Below are positions 1 to 13,600 of a DNA stretch of 64,000 bases, one piece after another. The notes below the pieces were generated by a model, which was not told the DNA's origin, searched no databases, and saw nothing but the letters and a program-made list of their open reading frames with translations. Numbering within the stretch: position 1 is the stretch's first letter; every line of letters begins with the position of its first letter. Made by a program: the position numbers and the translations under genes. The stretch comes from Watersipora subatra (Eukaryota > Bryozoa > Gymnolaemata > Cheilostomatida > Watersiporidae): contig NC_088708.1 of NCBI RefSeq assembly GCF_963576615.1, positions 57,957,196 to 58,021,195 of the forward strand, in the 5' to 3' direction.

Positions 1-1620
1 ATCTAATTACAGCACACTAGTTCTTAGAAACAAAAAGTAGACGACTCCTACTCAGAATAGGAGGAGCACTGGTTGCTTCTTGCTAAGGGTACTGCACACC
101 ACAGCGACATATGTAGGTAATACACACCTCTTGCCACTTTCTCACTGCATTTGAATCCAGTTTGTCAATAATTTGCAACTCTTCAATGCGCCTGAAATTC
201 TTTATTTTTGCTTTCTACTCATCTAGGAGTTTTCAGAACATCTACTGTAGCTTATGCCCCGGTAACGTGTTTAGATGACTTCAAAAACTAAGAAAATTAA
301 TATTTAGAATTCTACACAATCTACTGCTTGACAACAAGCGTATTTATATGCCCTGTAATCAAGGATTAAGATATTTTAAACACTCCTGACCAACCAAGGT
401 CAATTCTGTAAAGGGTTCGCATAAAGCTACATACATACAGCTGTTGTAAGGACATGGTGCACACAAGCTGGATTAAAAGGCTATCAGCCTTTTTAATTCT
501 CTGGCTACGGAAAGCATTTGTAACGGCACGCCTTAGTACTTATATCAAAACCTTGAACACGAATTAGAGCTAACGGATGAACCCAAAATTTTGCCACAAT
601 AAATTCAGGATATTGGGTTATCATTTTGCAAAAAAAATGAACCAGTTAGTTTTCTTTTCACACAGAATTCACAGCATAATTTCATGGCTTCCATTTTTTA
701 ATTTTCGGTTTAGCATGGAGAAAAAGAAAAATTGGAAACAGTGACCTAAACGTATTTCTGCTAGTGGAAATTTTCAACATTGGGCCTCCGAGATTTCTGA
801 TGACAATATTTTTCATATTAGAGAATGGGGGTCTGCGTTTTGGTCAAGCTGCGAAATGGCAGCATTTTTATTTGGCAGCTGGCTACGGTAAAATAAAAAC
901 AAATTAAAAACAGCCCTTGTTTGACGAATGCATTAATTTTTTAACAGAATTTTCTTTTTATTCTAAAAAAAACTTTAGATTAAAGTTCCTTGACAGAAAC
1001 TCTAGCTTCTACAACAAAAAAACGGATGCAGGTCAGCAAAAATTTTGTGGCGTGACTTAATTCAGTCAGAATGAGCATAAAATTCCACAGTGAAAGTGTC
1101 AAACTTGAACAGGCCTCTAGGAAATCGTAAGTAATCCTCAAATGCTCTAGATGACCAAATATGGCAATGATGACCAAATATGGCAGCAATTGTCCAGCAC
1201 AAAATATGGCAGCAACCTCGTCAGCAATTGGCTCCTGTCTGCATTGTATATCACTTCCCGTAATGTACTAGTACATTTATTTAACAGATAAAGATGGCCG
1301 TAGCGATAGCCTTAGGACCTATGTTTAATTACATGTGCTTCGATATAACAAAATATTCAGATCCCAACTTGTAGTACAATAAAGCCCAGTATTTATAATA
1401 TCCAAGCAATTATATTAACGTCGATGTACCAGAAACTGGGACAAAACTGATAAGTGCGTTTAGGATCAGATCGTAAACTTGGTATCATCCGCCGTGATAC
1501 GTGGTACATTCTGCACAGAAAGATGGTGTGGGTAGACAAATACTGAAACAGTAACTCTTAGCTGTACACGTATATACATGGAATAAAAACATGAAGACGA
1601 CCTATGAGTAACATGACCTC
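1..1620. other. Region downstream of RAE1, no confident gene
   Basis: AT-rich sequence past the RAE1 stop. It must contain the RAE1 3' UTR. TTTATT on the plus strand (AATAAA in the transcript) occurs near 1277 and near 957, but neither is certain. One exon-like stretch near the left edge is listed separately. I see no other coding exon or recognisable repeat. Confidence 0.5.
128..191 (-). CDS. Possible internal coding exon of an unidentified gene running off the left edge
   Basis: On the minus strand, a TTTCAG acceptor is followed by 64 bases reading RIEELQIIDKLDSNAVRKWQ plus Glu, then a GAG/GTGTGT donor. The phase would be 1 in and 0 out. The peptide has the charged, amphipathic look of real coding sequence, which is uncommon in this AT-rich background. 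I cannot name a family. No neighbouring exon was found in the 1.4 kb before the RAE1 stop, so chance remains likely. Confidence 0.22.
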
Positions 1621-4600
1621 TCATGCTGCCACTCCCTTTTTATTGGCACCCGCTTTCAGTTCCTCACTACATTCTCTCAAGTATATGGCTGGTTTCATCT
1701 TTGCCTGGTTATACCCTTCGTGGCCCTGCATAACACACATAAGACATTCTAAAAATATTTTCCATGATGAGCGCGATGTTTCTAGGAAAATAATATGCCC
1801 ACATCTAGAAAGTATAGTGCGCTAAATAGGTCGATCCACCGGATACCAAGCATGGTTGTTTTCAGGTAAACTGAGCTGTCCTGCCACACACTGAGAAAAC
1901 CATTTTCTCAGCTCTTTAAATAACAAATGATGGGAATGGCAGTTAGATCTACAGTCATACTACTACTTACGATCAGATCCACATACAAAGTTTTAATACG
2001 ATGTAATACTTAACATATGTAAAGACGCCCACCTGAGACCAGTCGTATGAGCAAGCGTATGCGAATATCTTTCCAGTTGAATCAAAGGAACAGGCTGTGA
2101 TTGGCTGATTTAGCTGATCAGATGTTTTCAACTTTGTCCGCACATCTTTATCCCAAAAGTTGAATCGTCCATCTGATCCGACTGTAGCTAAAGTGCCATG
2201 CACGGGATGGAAAGCTATATCATTAACCTAGATAAAGATAGTGGTAAAAATATTACAGCCGCGATAGCTTAAAATGGGCTGATTTAAATGGAGCCAGTCG
2301 AGTGCTGAGCTATACTTTCTCTGCTAAAATTAAGCACAGACAGGTTTTCACACACACGCATGCACACATACATATAAATATGTATATATACATATATATA
2401 CATATATATAAATATACCTTTACATATATAGAAACATTTATGTAGTTTTTGCTTTGTACTACATAAAAATTTCTACATAACCTGTCAAACCGTTGCAAGT
2501 TCTCAAATTCGATTTGAATAACGATAACCTGGTAGTTACAGTATCTCACCGCACTTGTGAGACAAAATGATCTGTATAGCATTATCTCTATTACATATAC
2601 AAGTTTCATGACATTCTAGTCCGCTGAGATAAATTGTCAGACGTGTTGACAAAAAAGGTAGAATAAGTAACTGCGTATTTGTTCAGAAATACTTAAAGAC
2701 GATCAATTGGTGCATGTGTTACAGCGCTGGTCTACCAATCTGAATTTCACGAGTTGGAGTATTAACGAAATATATCTTTTATCCTAACCATGACCCCCTA
2801 GATACAGAGAGACGTCGAAAAGGTACACACCATTCTTATTATAGTAAAAATATAGTTTTGTTTTACTTTATAGTAGCTGTATAAAATATTTGTTATTGGT
2901 TTTCATTTGCAAAATAGACTTTGCTGTCTAGAAAAAATAAACAAATGATTGTAGATGAGGTTGAAAATGCACTTAACTTATTGTAAAATTACCTCAACCC
3001 TCAACAATGAACCATAAAATGAGAGAAAGTGATAAAAAGGAGAAAAGTTGTCGATACAAACCAATAATACTGCAGGTACGGTACAATCAATAATACTGCA
3101 GGTACGGTACAGTTAATAATACTGCAGGTACGGTACAGTTCATAATACTGCAGGTACGGTACAGTTAATAATACTGCAGGTACGGTACAGTTAATAATAC
3201 TGCAGGTACGGTACAGTTAATAATACTGCAGGTACGGTACAGTTAATAATACTGCAGGTACGGTACAGTTAATAATACTGCAGATACAGTACAGTTAATA
3301 ATACTGCAGGTACGGTACAGTTAATAATACTGCAGGTACGGTACAGTTATTAATACTGCAGATATGGTACAGTTAATAATACTGCAGGTACGGTACAGTT
3401 AATAATACTGCAGGTACGGCACAGTTAATAATACTGCAGGTACAGTACAGTTAATAATACTGCAGGTACGGTACAGTTAATAATACTGCAGGTACGGTAC
3501 AGTTAATAATACTGCAGGTATGGTACAGCTAATAATACTGTAGATACGGTACACTTAATAATACAGTAATACTTCAACTTACGAGTGCTCCAAGGTACGA
3601 GAAACTTGAAATACGAGCCAGCTTTTAAGCAAGTTTTAGCACTAACATACGAGCTATGTTTGAGATACGAGCACGTGAGTCAGTTGCCAAGTATGCCGGA
3701 GGTGTTTTATGAGAACAGCATCACTCAGTATTTTTCAACTGCTCAGATTATACTTTTGTACCGTGTTTTTTGTGTGCGATTTTCAGTGCAGAACTATGTG
3801 AATTAAAAGTACTCTACGTTGACCGAAAGTTTGCCAGTAAAATGAAAGATAATGCAAAGAAAAAACGAATGATAACAGTTGATATTAAACGGAAAATTAT
3901 TGAAAAAGATGCAAAATGTGTATGCGTGATTGAGCTAGCTCAGCAATATGACAGAAATACATCCACAATTATCAAACCGAAGGATTATATTCAGGGCATT
4001 TTGTTCGCAAAAGGACTAACCCATAGTTTCTAAACAGCGCAGCGATCTTCACGACCGCTGATGGAGAGCCTGCTCAAGCATTGGTTAAAAGATAAACAAT
4101 TGGCCGGGAACAACGTAACTGAAACGATGCTATGTGAAAAGGCCAATGCTATCTATCATAACTATAAAAATAGACGATCGGACAAGTTGGTTCGTGGTCG
4201 TGCATTAACCCTTCGTGACGACACCTGTGTTCGTCCTAATCGTGACATGTTGAAAGGGCGACAAAGGCAAACGTCCTTAGATACTGTAGGTTTATCTTAA
4301 AACGGCTGGCTAGTCGTGAAAGCGAAACAAAGGAAAAATTAGCTAACCAGCGAGAAACTTCAAACCATGAACGCCGAAGAAATTTTAATTACGTTAAGTT
4401 AAAAATGAAAGTTTGCTTTTAGGTTTGTTTCTACGTTTGTCTTTTAAGACATTGATAAAATCCAAATTTATCAAAGTCAACTGTTGTAATGAAGGATAAC
4501 TTATATCTCCCTCTCTGGCAAATGCTAGCGTTAGCTGCTATCGTATGTATTTAATTTTACATTTTAATTAATCACATTTCCTTGCATTATTTTTTAATTG

Positions 4601-7600
4601 TTGCTTTTTGAAAGCATTTAGTAAATTAGGGCAATAACCAACATGTTCTTTCTGTTACAATATCTTTCCCATTTTGAGTGTTTTATTTGCATTTTTTAGA
4701 GTATGGAAACCAATCAATATATATTTAATGATTCTATATATAAATAAATTGCACCAACATGCGAGTAAATTAACATACAGCTCAGTCTCGGAACGCATTA
4801 AGCTTGTAAGTTGAAGTATGACTGTACTGCAGATATGGTACAGTTAATAATACTGCAGATACGGTACAGTTAATAATACTGCAGGTACGGTACAGTTAAT
4901 AATACTGCAGGTACAGTACAGTTAATAATACTGCAGATACGGTACAGTTAATAATACTGCAGGTACGGTACAGTTAATAATACTGCAGGTACGGTACAGT
5001 TAATAATACTGCAGGTACGGTACAGTTAATAATACTGCAGGTACGGTACAGTTAATAATACTGCAGGTACGGTACAGTTAATAATACTGCAGATACGGTA
5101 CAGTTAATAATACTGCAGGTACGGTACAGTTAATAATACTGCAGGTACGGTACAGTTAATAATACTGCAGGTACGGTACAGTTAATAATACTGCAGGTAC
5201 GGTACAGTTAATAATACCGCAGGTACGGTACAGTTAATAATACTGCAGGTACGGTACAGTTAATAATACCGCAGGTACGGTACAGTTAATAATACCGCAG
5301 GTACGGTACAGTTAATAATACCGCAGGTACAGTACAGTTAATAATACTGCAGGTACGGTACAGTTAATAATACTGCAGGTACGGTACAGTTAATAATACT
5401 GCAGATACGGTACAATCAATAATACTGCAGGTACGGTACAGTTAATAATACTGCAGGTACGGTACAGTTAATAATACCGCAGGTACGGTACAGTTAATAA
5501 TACTGCAGGTACGGTACAGTTAATAATACTGCAAGTACGGTACAGTTAATAATACTGCAGGTACGGTACAGTTAATAATACTGCAGATACGGTACAGTTA
5601 ATAATACTGCAGGTACGGTACAGTTAATAATACTGCAGGTACGGTACAGTTAATAATACTGCAGGTACGGTACAGTTAATAATACTGCAGGTACGGTACA
5701 GTTAATAATACTGCAGGTACGATACAGTTAATAATACCGCAGGTACGGTACAGTTAATAATACCGCAGGTACGATACAATCAATAATACTGCAGGTACGA
5801 TACAGTTAATAATACTGCAGGTACAGTACAGTTAATAATACTGCAGGTACGGTACAGTTAATAATACCGCAGGTACGGTACAGTTAATAATACTGCAGGT
5901 ACGGTACAGTTAATAATACTGCAGGTACGGTACAGTTAATAATACTGCAGGTACGGTACAGTTAATAATACTGCAGGTACGGTACAGTTAATAATACTGC
6001 AGGTACGGTACAGTTAATAATACTGCAGATACGGTACAGTTAATAATACTGCAGGTACGGTACAGTTAATAATACTGCAGGTACGGTACAGTTAATAATA
6101 CTGCAGGTACGGTACAGTTAATAATACTGCAGGTACGGTACAGTTAATAATACTGCAGGTACGATACAGTTAATAATACTGCAGGTACGGTACAGTTAAT
6201 AATACCGCAGGTACGATACAATCATTAATACTGCAGGTACGGTACAGTTAATAATACTGCAGGTACGGTACAGTTAATAATACTGCAGGTACGGTACAGT
6301 TAATAATACTGCAGGTACGGTACAGTTAATAATACTGCAGGTACGGTACAGTTAAGAATACTGCAGGTACGGTACAGTTAATAATACTGCAGGTACGGTA
6401 CAGTTAATAATACTGCAGGTACGGTACAGTTAATAATACTGCAGGTACGGTACAGTTAATAATACTGCAGGTACGGTACAGTTAATAATACTGCAGGTAC
6501 GGTACAGTTAATAATACTGCAGGTACGGTACAGTTAATAATACTGCAGGTACGGTACAGTTAATAATACTGCAGGTACGGTACAGTTAATAATACTGCAG
6601 GTACGGTACAGTTAATAATACTGCAGGTACGGTACAGTTAATAATACTGCAGGTACGGTACAGTTAATAATACTGCAGGTACGGTACAGTTAATAATACT
6701 GCAGGTACGGTACAGTTAATAATACTGCAGGTACGGTACAGTTAATAATACTGCAGGTACGGTACAGTTAATAATACTGCAGGTACGGTACAGTTAATAA
6801 TACTGCAGGTACGGTACAGTTAATAATACTGCAGGTACGGTACAGTTAATAATACTGCAGGTACGGTACAGTTAATAATACTGCAGGTACGGTACAGTTA
6901 ATAATACTGCAGGTACGGTACAGTTAATAATACTGCAGGTACGGTACAGTTAATAATACTGCAGGTACGGTACAGTTAATAATACTGCAGGTACGGTACA
7001 GTTAATAATACTGCAGGTACGGTACAGTTAATAATACTGCAGGTACGATACAGCCAACAAATTTAAAAGTTAACTCTAGTTTTTCTTTTTGTATAGTCAA
7101 AAGTGCATGTTCTTCCCTGTGCATGTTTATTTAGAGATCTACAAGCTAGAGGTCAGTTAGCAAATTTCTTGCATCCAAAAGGCCGCCCGAAAGAGAGTGC
7201 AAAATATAGGCGACATATGATTCACCCATGAAAGAGTTAAATTTACCTTCTAAAAATTCTGACGAGCTGTTTGAAAAATACAACGTCACCCTTTATTTGA
7301 ATGATATCGCTTACAAATCATCACTATAGACTAAGAGTTAACAAATAAATTGCCATGGTGTTCAAATAAAGGTTTTACGGTATATACAGAAGGGGACTGT
7401 TTATGAGACATTTCAGACAATGTTTCCGGTAACTAGATGTCATAAACTTAGTAATTTGTACTAAAATGTTTTCATTGTTAAGACATAGCATTGTTTTCTC
7501 TGCGCGAATTATAGCAATGAAAATAGCGGCCAAACCGCTAGTGCTATTACAAATCCTTGCTGACAACAAGCGCTTTGCTGATCCTTGCTCTTTGCAATAC

Positions 7601-10600
7601 AAATATCTGAAGGTTACTTCAATAACAGTACTGGAAAATCCAGGAAGGACATCATGGTCTTCACATGACTGAGGTAGATTATCATTGGTCAATCTATTTG
7701 TCAGCATGACATAGCATTAGTAGCAATGGTGTGTGTGTGGTGTGTATGCGCGGTGTGTGTGTGTGGTGTGTATGCGGTGTGTGTTTAAATACAGCAAATA
7801 TCCACATTACTAGTCAGTATTATGGTTCGTTAGTTGTTTGTAACCAGACATTTAGTTCTACTCCTTGGCAGCAGCACTTTGACAGATTAGTTCAAATCGA
7901 AATACCATCTTGAAGAGTTGAAGTTCAAGTGAAAATGTTCAGATGAAGTTAAGGTCAACACTTACGTAGTCAGCACCCAATCGAACTAAAGAATCAACAA
8001 AAACAAAACATACCTTGGCAATTATATACCTTAATTCATATGCTCAGCCTCGTATTATACCAATATAGATGCTAACTGCTTTATGACACATTAAACTAGC
8101 AAATCGGTCGCTAAAATTGTTTCGATTAAAAATTCCTTGACTATAGAATGGTCGACAAAGATCATCTAGGGATTTTGACATGTAGAGTATTATTTGCCAC
8201 GCACCGCGAATATGTCTTGCACGGCTCCAGTGCTTGCTGGGACAGACCGGTGACACTTGAAGGAAAAGTTGTCCTTAGGGTTAGCGGCTTGTATATAGTG
8301 TATGGCAACTCTGCCTTCAATTCCTCCAAGAGCAAATCCAGCAGGGGTGTTTGTCTTTCTGTCTTTGAATATGGAGACAACCCGGTGCTGTATAAAAAGG
8401 GGAGACAATCCGGTACTGAATAAAAAGGGGAGACAACCTATTGCTGAATAAAAAAGAAGCAGAACCCAATGATAAACAGTACAATGATAAAAATAGATAC
8501 AACAGTACAATGATACAAATAGATATAACAGTACAATGATACAAATAGATATAACAGTATAATGATACAAATAGATACAAATAGATACAACAGTACAATG
8601 ATATAAATAGATATAACAGAACAATGACACAAATAGATACAACAGTACAATGATATAAATAGATATAACAGTACAATGATACAAATAGATATAACAGTAC
8701 AATGAAACAAATAGATATTAGAGTACAATGATACAAATAGATATAACAGAACAATGATACAAATAGATATAACAGTACAATGATACAAATAGATATAACA
8801 GTATAATGATACAAATAGATACAAATAGATACAACAGTACAATGATATAAATAGATATAACAGTACAATGATACAAATAGATATAACAGTATAATGATAC
8901 AAATAGATACAAATAGATATAACAGTACAATGATACAAATAGATATAACAGTACAATGAAACAAATAGATATTAGAGTACAATGATACAAATAGATATAA
9001 CAGAACAATGATACAAATAGATATAACAGTACAATGATACAAATAGATATAACAGTATAATGATACAAATAGATACAAATAGATACAACAGTACAATGAT
9101 ATAAATAGATATAACAGTACAATGATACAAATAGATATAACAGTATAATGATACAAATAGATACAAATAGATACAACAGTACAATGATACAAATAGATAT
9201 AACAGTACAATGAAACAAATAGATATTAGAGTACAATGATACAAATAGATATAACAGAACAATGATACAAATAGATATAACAGTACAATGATACAAATAG
9301 ATATAACAGTATAATGATACAAATAGATACAAATAGATACCACAGTACAATGATACAAATAGATATAACAGTACAATGATACAAATAGATATAACAGTAT
9401 AATGATACAAATAGATACAAATAGATACAACAGTACAATGATATAAATAGATATAACAGAACAATGATACAAATAGATATAACAGTACAATGAAACAAAT
9501 AGATATAACAGTACAATGATACAAATAGATATAACAGAACAATGATACAAATAGATATAACAGTACAATGAAACAAATAGATATAACAGTACAATGATAC
9601 AAATAGATATAACAGTACAATGAAACAAATAGATATAACAGTACAATGATACAAATAGATATAACAGAACAATGATACAAATAGATACAACAGTACAATG
9701 AAACAAATAGATATAACAGTACAATGATATAAATAGATATAACAGTACAATGATATAAATAGATATAACAGTACAATGAAACAAATAGATATTAGAGTAC
9801 AATGATACAAATAGATATAACAGTACAATGATACAAATAGATATAACAGTATAATGATACAAATAGATACAAATAGATACAACAGTACAATGATATAAAT
9901 AGATATAACAGAACAATGACACAAATAGATACAACAGTACAATGATATAAATAGATATAACAGTACAATGATACAAATAGATATAACAGTACAATGATAC
10001 AAATAGATATAACAGTACAATGATACAAATAGATACAAATAGATACAACAGTACAATGATATAGATAGATATAACAGAACAATGATACAAATAGATACAA
10101 CAGTACAATGATACAAATAGATATAACAGTACAATGATACAAATAGATATAACAGAACAATGATACAAATAGATATAACAGTACAATGATACAAATAGAT
10201 ACAAATAGATACAACAGTACAATGATATAGATAGATATAACAGAACAATGATACAAATAGATACAACAGTACAATGATACAAATAGATATAACAGTACAA
10301 TGAAACAAATAGATATTAGAGTACAATGATATAAATAGATATAACAGTACAATGATACAAATAGATACAACAGTACAATGATACAAATAGATATAACAGT
10401 ACAATGATATAAATAGATATAACAGAACAATGATACAAATAGATACAACAGTACAATGATATAAATAGATATAACAGTACAATGATACAAATAGATATAA
10501 CAGTACAATGATACAAATAGATATAACAGTACAATGATACAAATAGATACAAATAGATACAACAGTACAATGATATAGATAGATATAACAGAACAATGAT

Positions 10601-13600
10601 ACAAATAGATACAACAGTACAATGATACAAATAGATATAACAGTACAATGAAACAAATAGATATAACAGTACAATGATACAAATAGATATAACAGAACAA
10701 TGATATAAATAGATATAACAGAACAATGACACAAATAGATACAACAGTACAATGATATAAATAGATATAACAGTACAATGATACAAATAGATATAACAGT
10801 ACAATGATACAAATAGATATAACAGTACAATGATACAAATAGATACAAATAGATACAACAGTACAATGATATAGATAGATATAACAGAACAATGATACAA
10901 ATAGATACAACAGTACAATGATACAAATAGATATAACAGTACAATGATACAAATAGATATAACAGAACAATGATACAAATAGATATAACAGTACAATGAT
11001 ACAAATAGATACAAATAGATACAACAGTACAATGATATAGATAGATATAACAGAACAATGATACAAATAGATACAACAGTACAATGATACAAATAGATAT
11101 AACAGTACAATGAAACAAATAGATATTAGAGTACAATGATATAAATAGATATAACAGTACAATGATACAAATAGATACAACAGTACAATGATACAAATAG
11201 ATATAACAGTACAATGATATAAATAGATATAACAGAACAATGATACAAATAGATACAACAGTACAATGATATAAATAGATATAACAGTACAATGATACAA
11301 ATAGATATAACAGTACAATGATACAAATAGATATAACAGTACAATGATACAAATAGATACAAATAGATACAACAGTACAATGATATAGATAGATATAACA
11401 GAACAATGATACAAATAGATACAACAGTACAATGATACAAATAGATATAACAGTACAATGAAACAAATAGATATTAGAGTACAATGATACAAATAGATAT
11501 AACAGAACAATGATACAAATAGATATAACAGTACAATGATACAAATAGATATAACAGTATAATGATACAAATAGATACAAATAGATACAACAGTACAATG
11601 ATACAAATAGATATAACAGTACAATGAAACAAATAGATATTAGAGTACAATGATACAAATAGATATAACAGAACAATGATACAAATAGATATAACAGTAC
11701 AATGATATAAATAGATATAACAGAACAATGATACAAATAGATACAACAGTACAATGATATAAATAGATATAACAGTACAATGATACAAATAGATATAACA
11801 GTACAATGATACAAATAGATATAACAGTACAATGATACAAATAGATACAAATAGATACAACAGTACAATGATATAGATAGATATAACAGAACAATGATAC
11901 AAATAGATACAACAGTACAATGATACAAATAGATATAACAGTACAATGAAACAAATAGATATTAGAGTACAATGATATAAATAGATATAACAGTACAATG
12001 ATACAAATAGATACAACAGTACAATGATACAAATAGATATAACAGTACAATGATACAAATAGATATAACAGTACAATGGTACAATGATCTTCAATGATCA
12101 AGATGAAAGAAACTTGTTGATATAACTACACTAAGTTTGGAAAGAAACAATTGCAAGCTATATCCATAACAAAAACAGGAAAGACCCTGCTCACCCCGGT
12201 TATTATGAGACTTGATATCGTGTGAGAGACAGAATGACAATGAGAAATGTTAGTATATTTGCAAAATCATAATCTTTACGATAACAAGAGCCATGTCTGT
12301 CCATCTGCCCGGAGCTGCAGTTAGAGATTGAGAAAAATATTGCATCATACGGGATTTGATCCCTAACATTCAACTCGGTGGACCAAAACTCTAACACCTG
12401 CACCAATCACCTGCACTAACCAACCACTTCATGTTACTAGGGAATAATTGTGAAGAGAGTTATTCTCTGTGCTTTATCAGCCCACCTGATGATCTCTCAC
12501 AGCACAGTAGCCTGTTGGGGTGTACACATGTAACTGAAACACGAGGAAACGTGTAGTAATTAAACTCACCTGATACTTAAGAGGCGATTCCATGGTTTTG
12601 AACTCTTTGGGCTGGCCGTCGAGCTGGTAAATGACAACCTGTCTACCAGCGGTACCGACAACTGCCATCGGATAGACCTGGAGCATACACAGAGCGTTGT
12701 GCTAGGCATATGCATTGTCAAATTTAATTGTATCGAGTTTTTGGAAAAAAAGTAAAGATACTGCTAGAAATGCATATATATCAAAACTAGAACATGTGTA
12801 GAAAATTATACCGTCCATTAGGCTTACTGTATATTATGAGTAGAGAAATGAGTATGACTTTACAATTAACTTTTTTACAACTAAACGAACAAAAACTACC
12901 AAAAAACATGAAAAGAAGCTATTCAAGTCTTACCACATCCGCGCAATAAGCCCTCTCCGGCAGTTGTAAGGTCGCCATTGGTGTTGGAGTCCTTGTGTCC
13001 CAAAACTACAAAAGGCAATGGCTCCCGTCAAGTTTAAAATTAGCGAGTAAGATACTTCCTCAAAACTTAGTAAAAGATAAACAGTACATGATCCTTATTC
13101 CTAAGGTCTGCCCGGCTCAGTTACTGCTGATTTCAATTGATTAAAACAAGAAGGCATGACCTATCGATCTAGACATGACCTATTGATTTAGACACGCCCT
13201 ATTGATCTCGGCTGTATAGCAAAATACAAAAAATTCAAAATAACATATATATAATAATTATAATTACATACTGTGACACATTGATAGGTGAGCAAGTGAA
13301 ATCCACACCAGCCATCACAAACTTCTATCAAACTCAAAATATTGCTCATTCGAGTTTTATTTACTAAAAAAGCAGCCTTCTGATGCCAAACTACTTCATG
13401 AAAGAGTGATGCCAGATTTATTGATATTGTAATAACTGTTTTTGATATTTGATTATATTTATTATATTTATATTCAAAGGTTGACTTGCAACAAAGTTCT
13501 CATTACAGTTACTTGGTATCAAAAGATTCACCATGTCTTACTCTGCTGTGTTGTAGGTTCAAAATATGTGGAAATGTGATTACAAGCTCTTAAAAGCTAA

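Larger units (their letters stand above)
3062..7053. repeat. 26-bp satellite A (about 105 copies), split by a DNA transposon
   Basis: The tandem unit contains ACAGTTAATAATACTGCAGG followed by TACGGT, with a PstI-type CTGCAG in most copies. About 19 copies lie at 3062-3563 and about 86 at 4825-7053. Variants (CCGCAG, GATACGG, GTACGAT, AATCAAT) cluster near 5200-6230; the stretch 6240-7040 is nearly uniform, as expected of recent homogenisation. The array lies in RAE1 intron 6. The Tigger-like element at 3564-4824 interrupts it. Confidence 0.97.

Noticed and set aside
3062-12080. CRISPR-like arrays
   Set aside because: Units are directly tandem with no unique spacers, and the genome is an animal's.
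8317-12101. Many long minus-strand ORFs (up to 906 codons) in satellite B
   Set aside because: They follow from a 26-bp repeat low in stops, overlap each other in all three frames with the same peptide, and lie in a RAE1 intron.
2690-12425. tRNA genes at the A/B-box sequences near 2700 and 12400
   Set aside because: No cloverleaf with an acceptor stem can be drawn; better explained as SINE heads.
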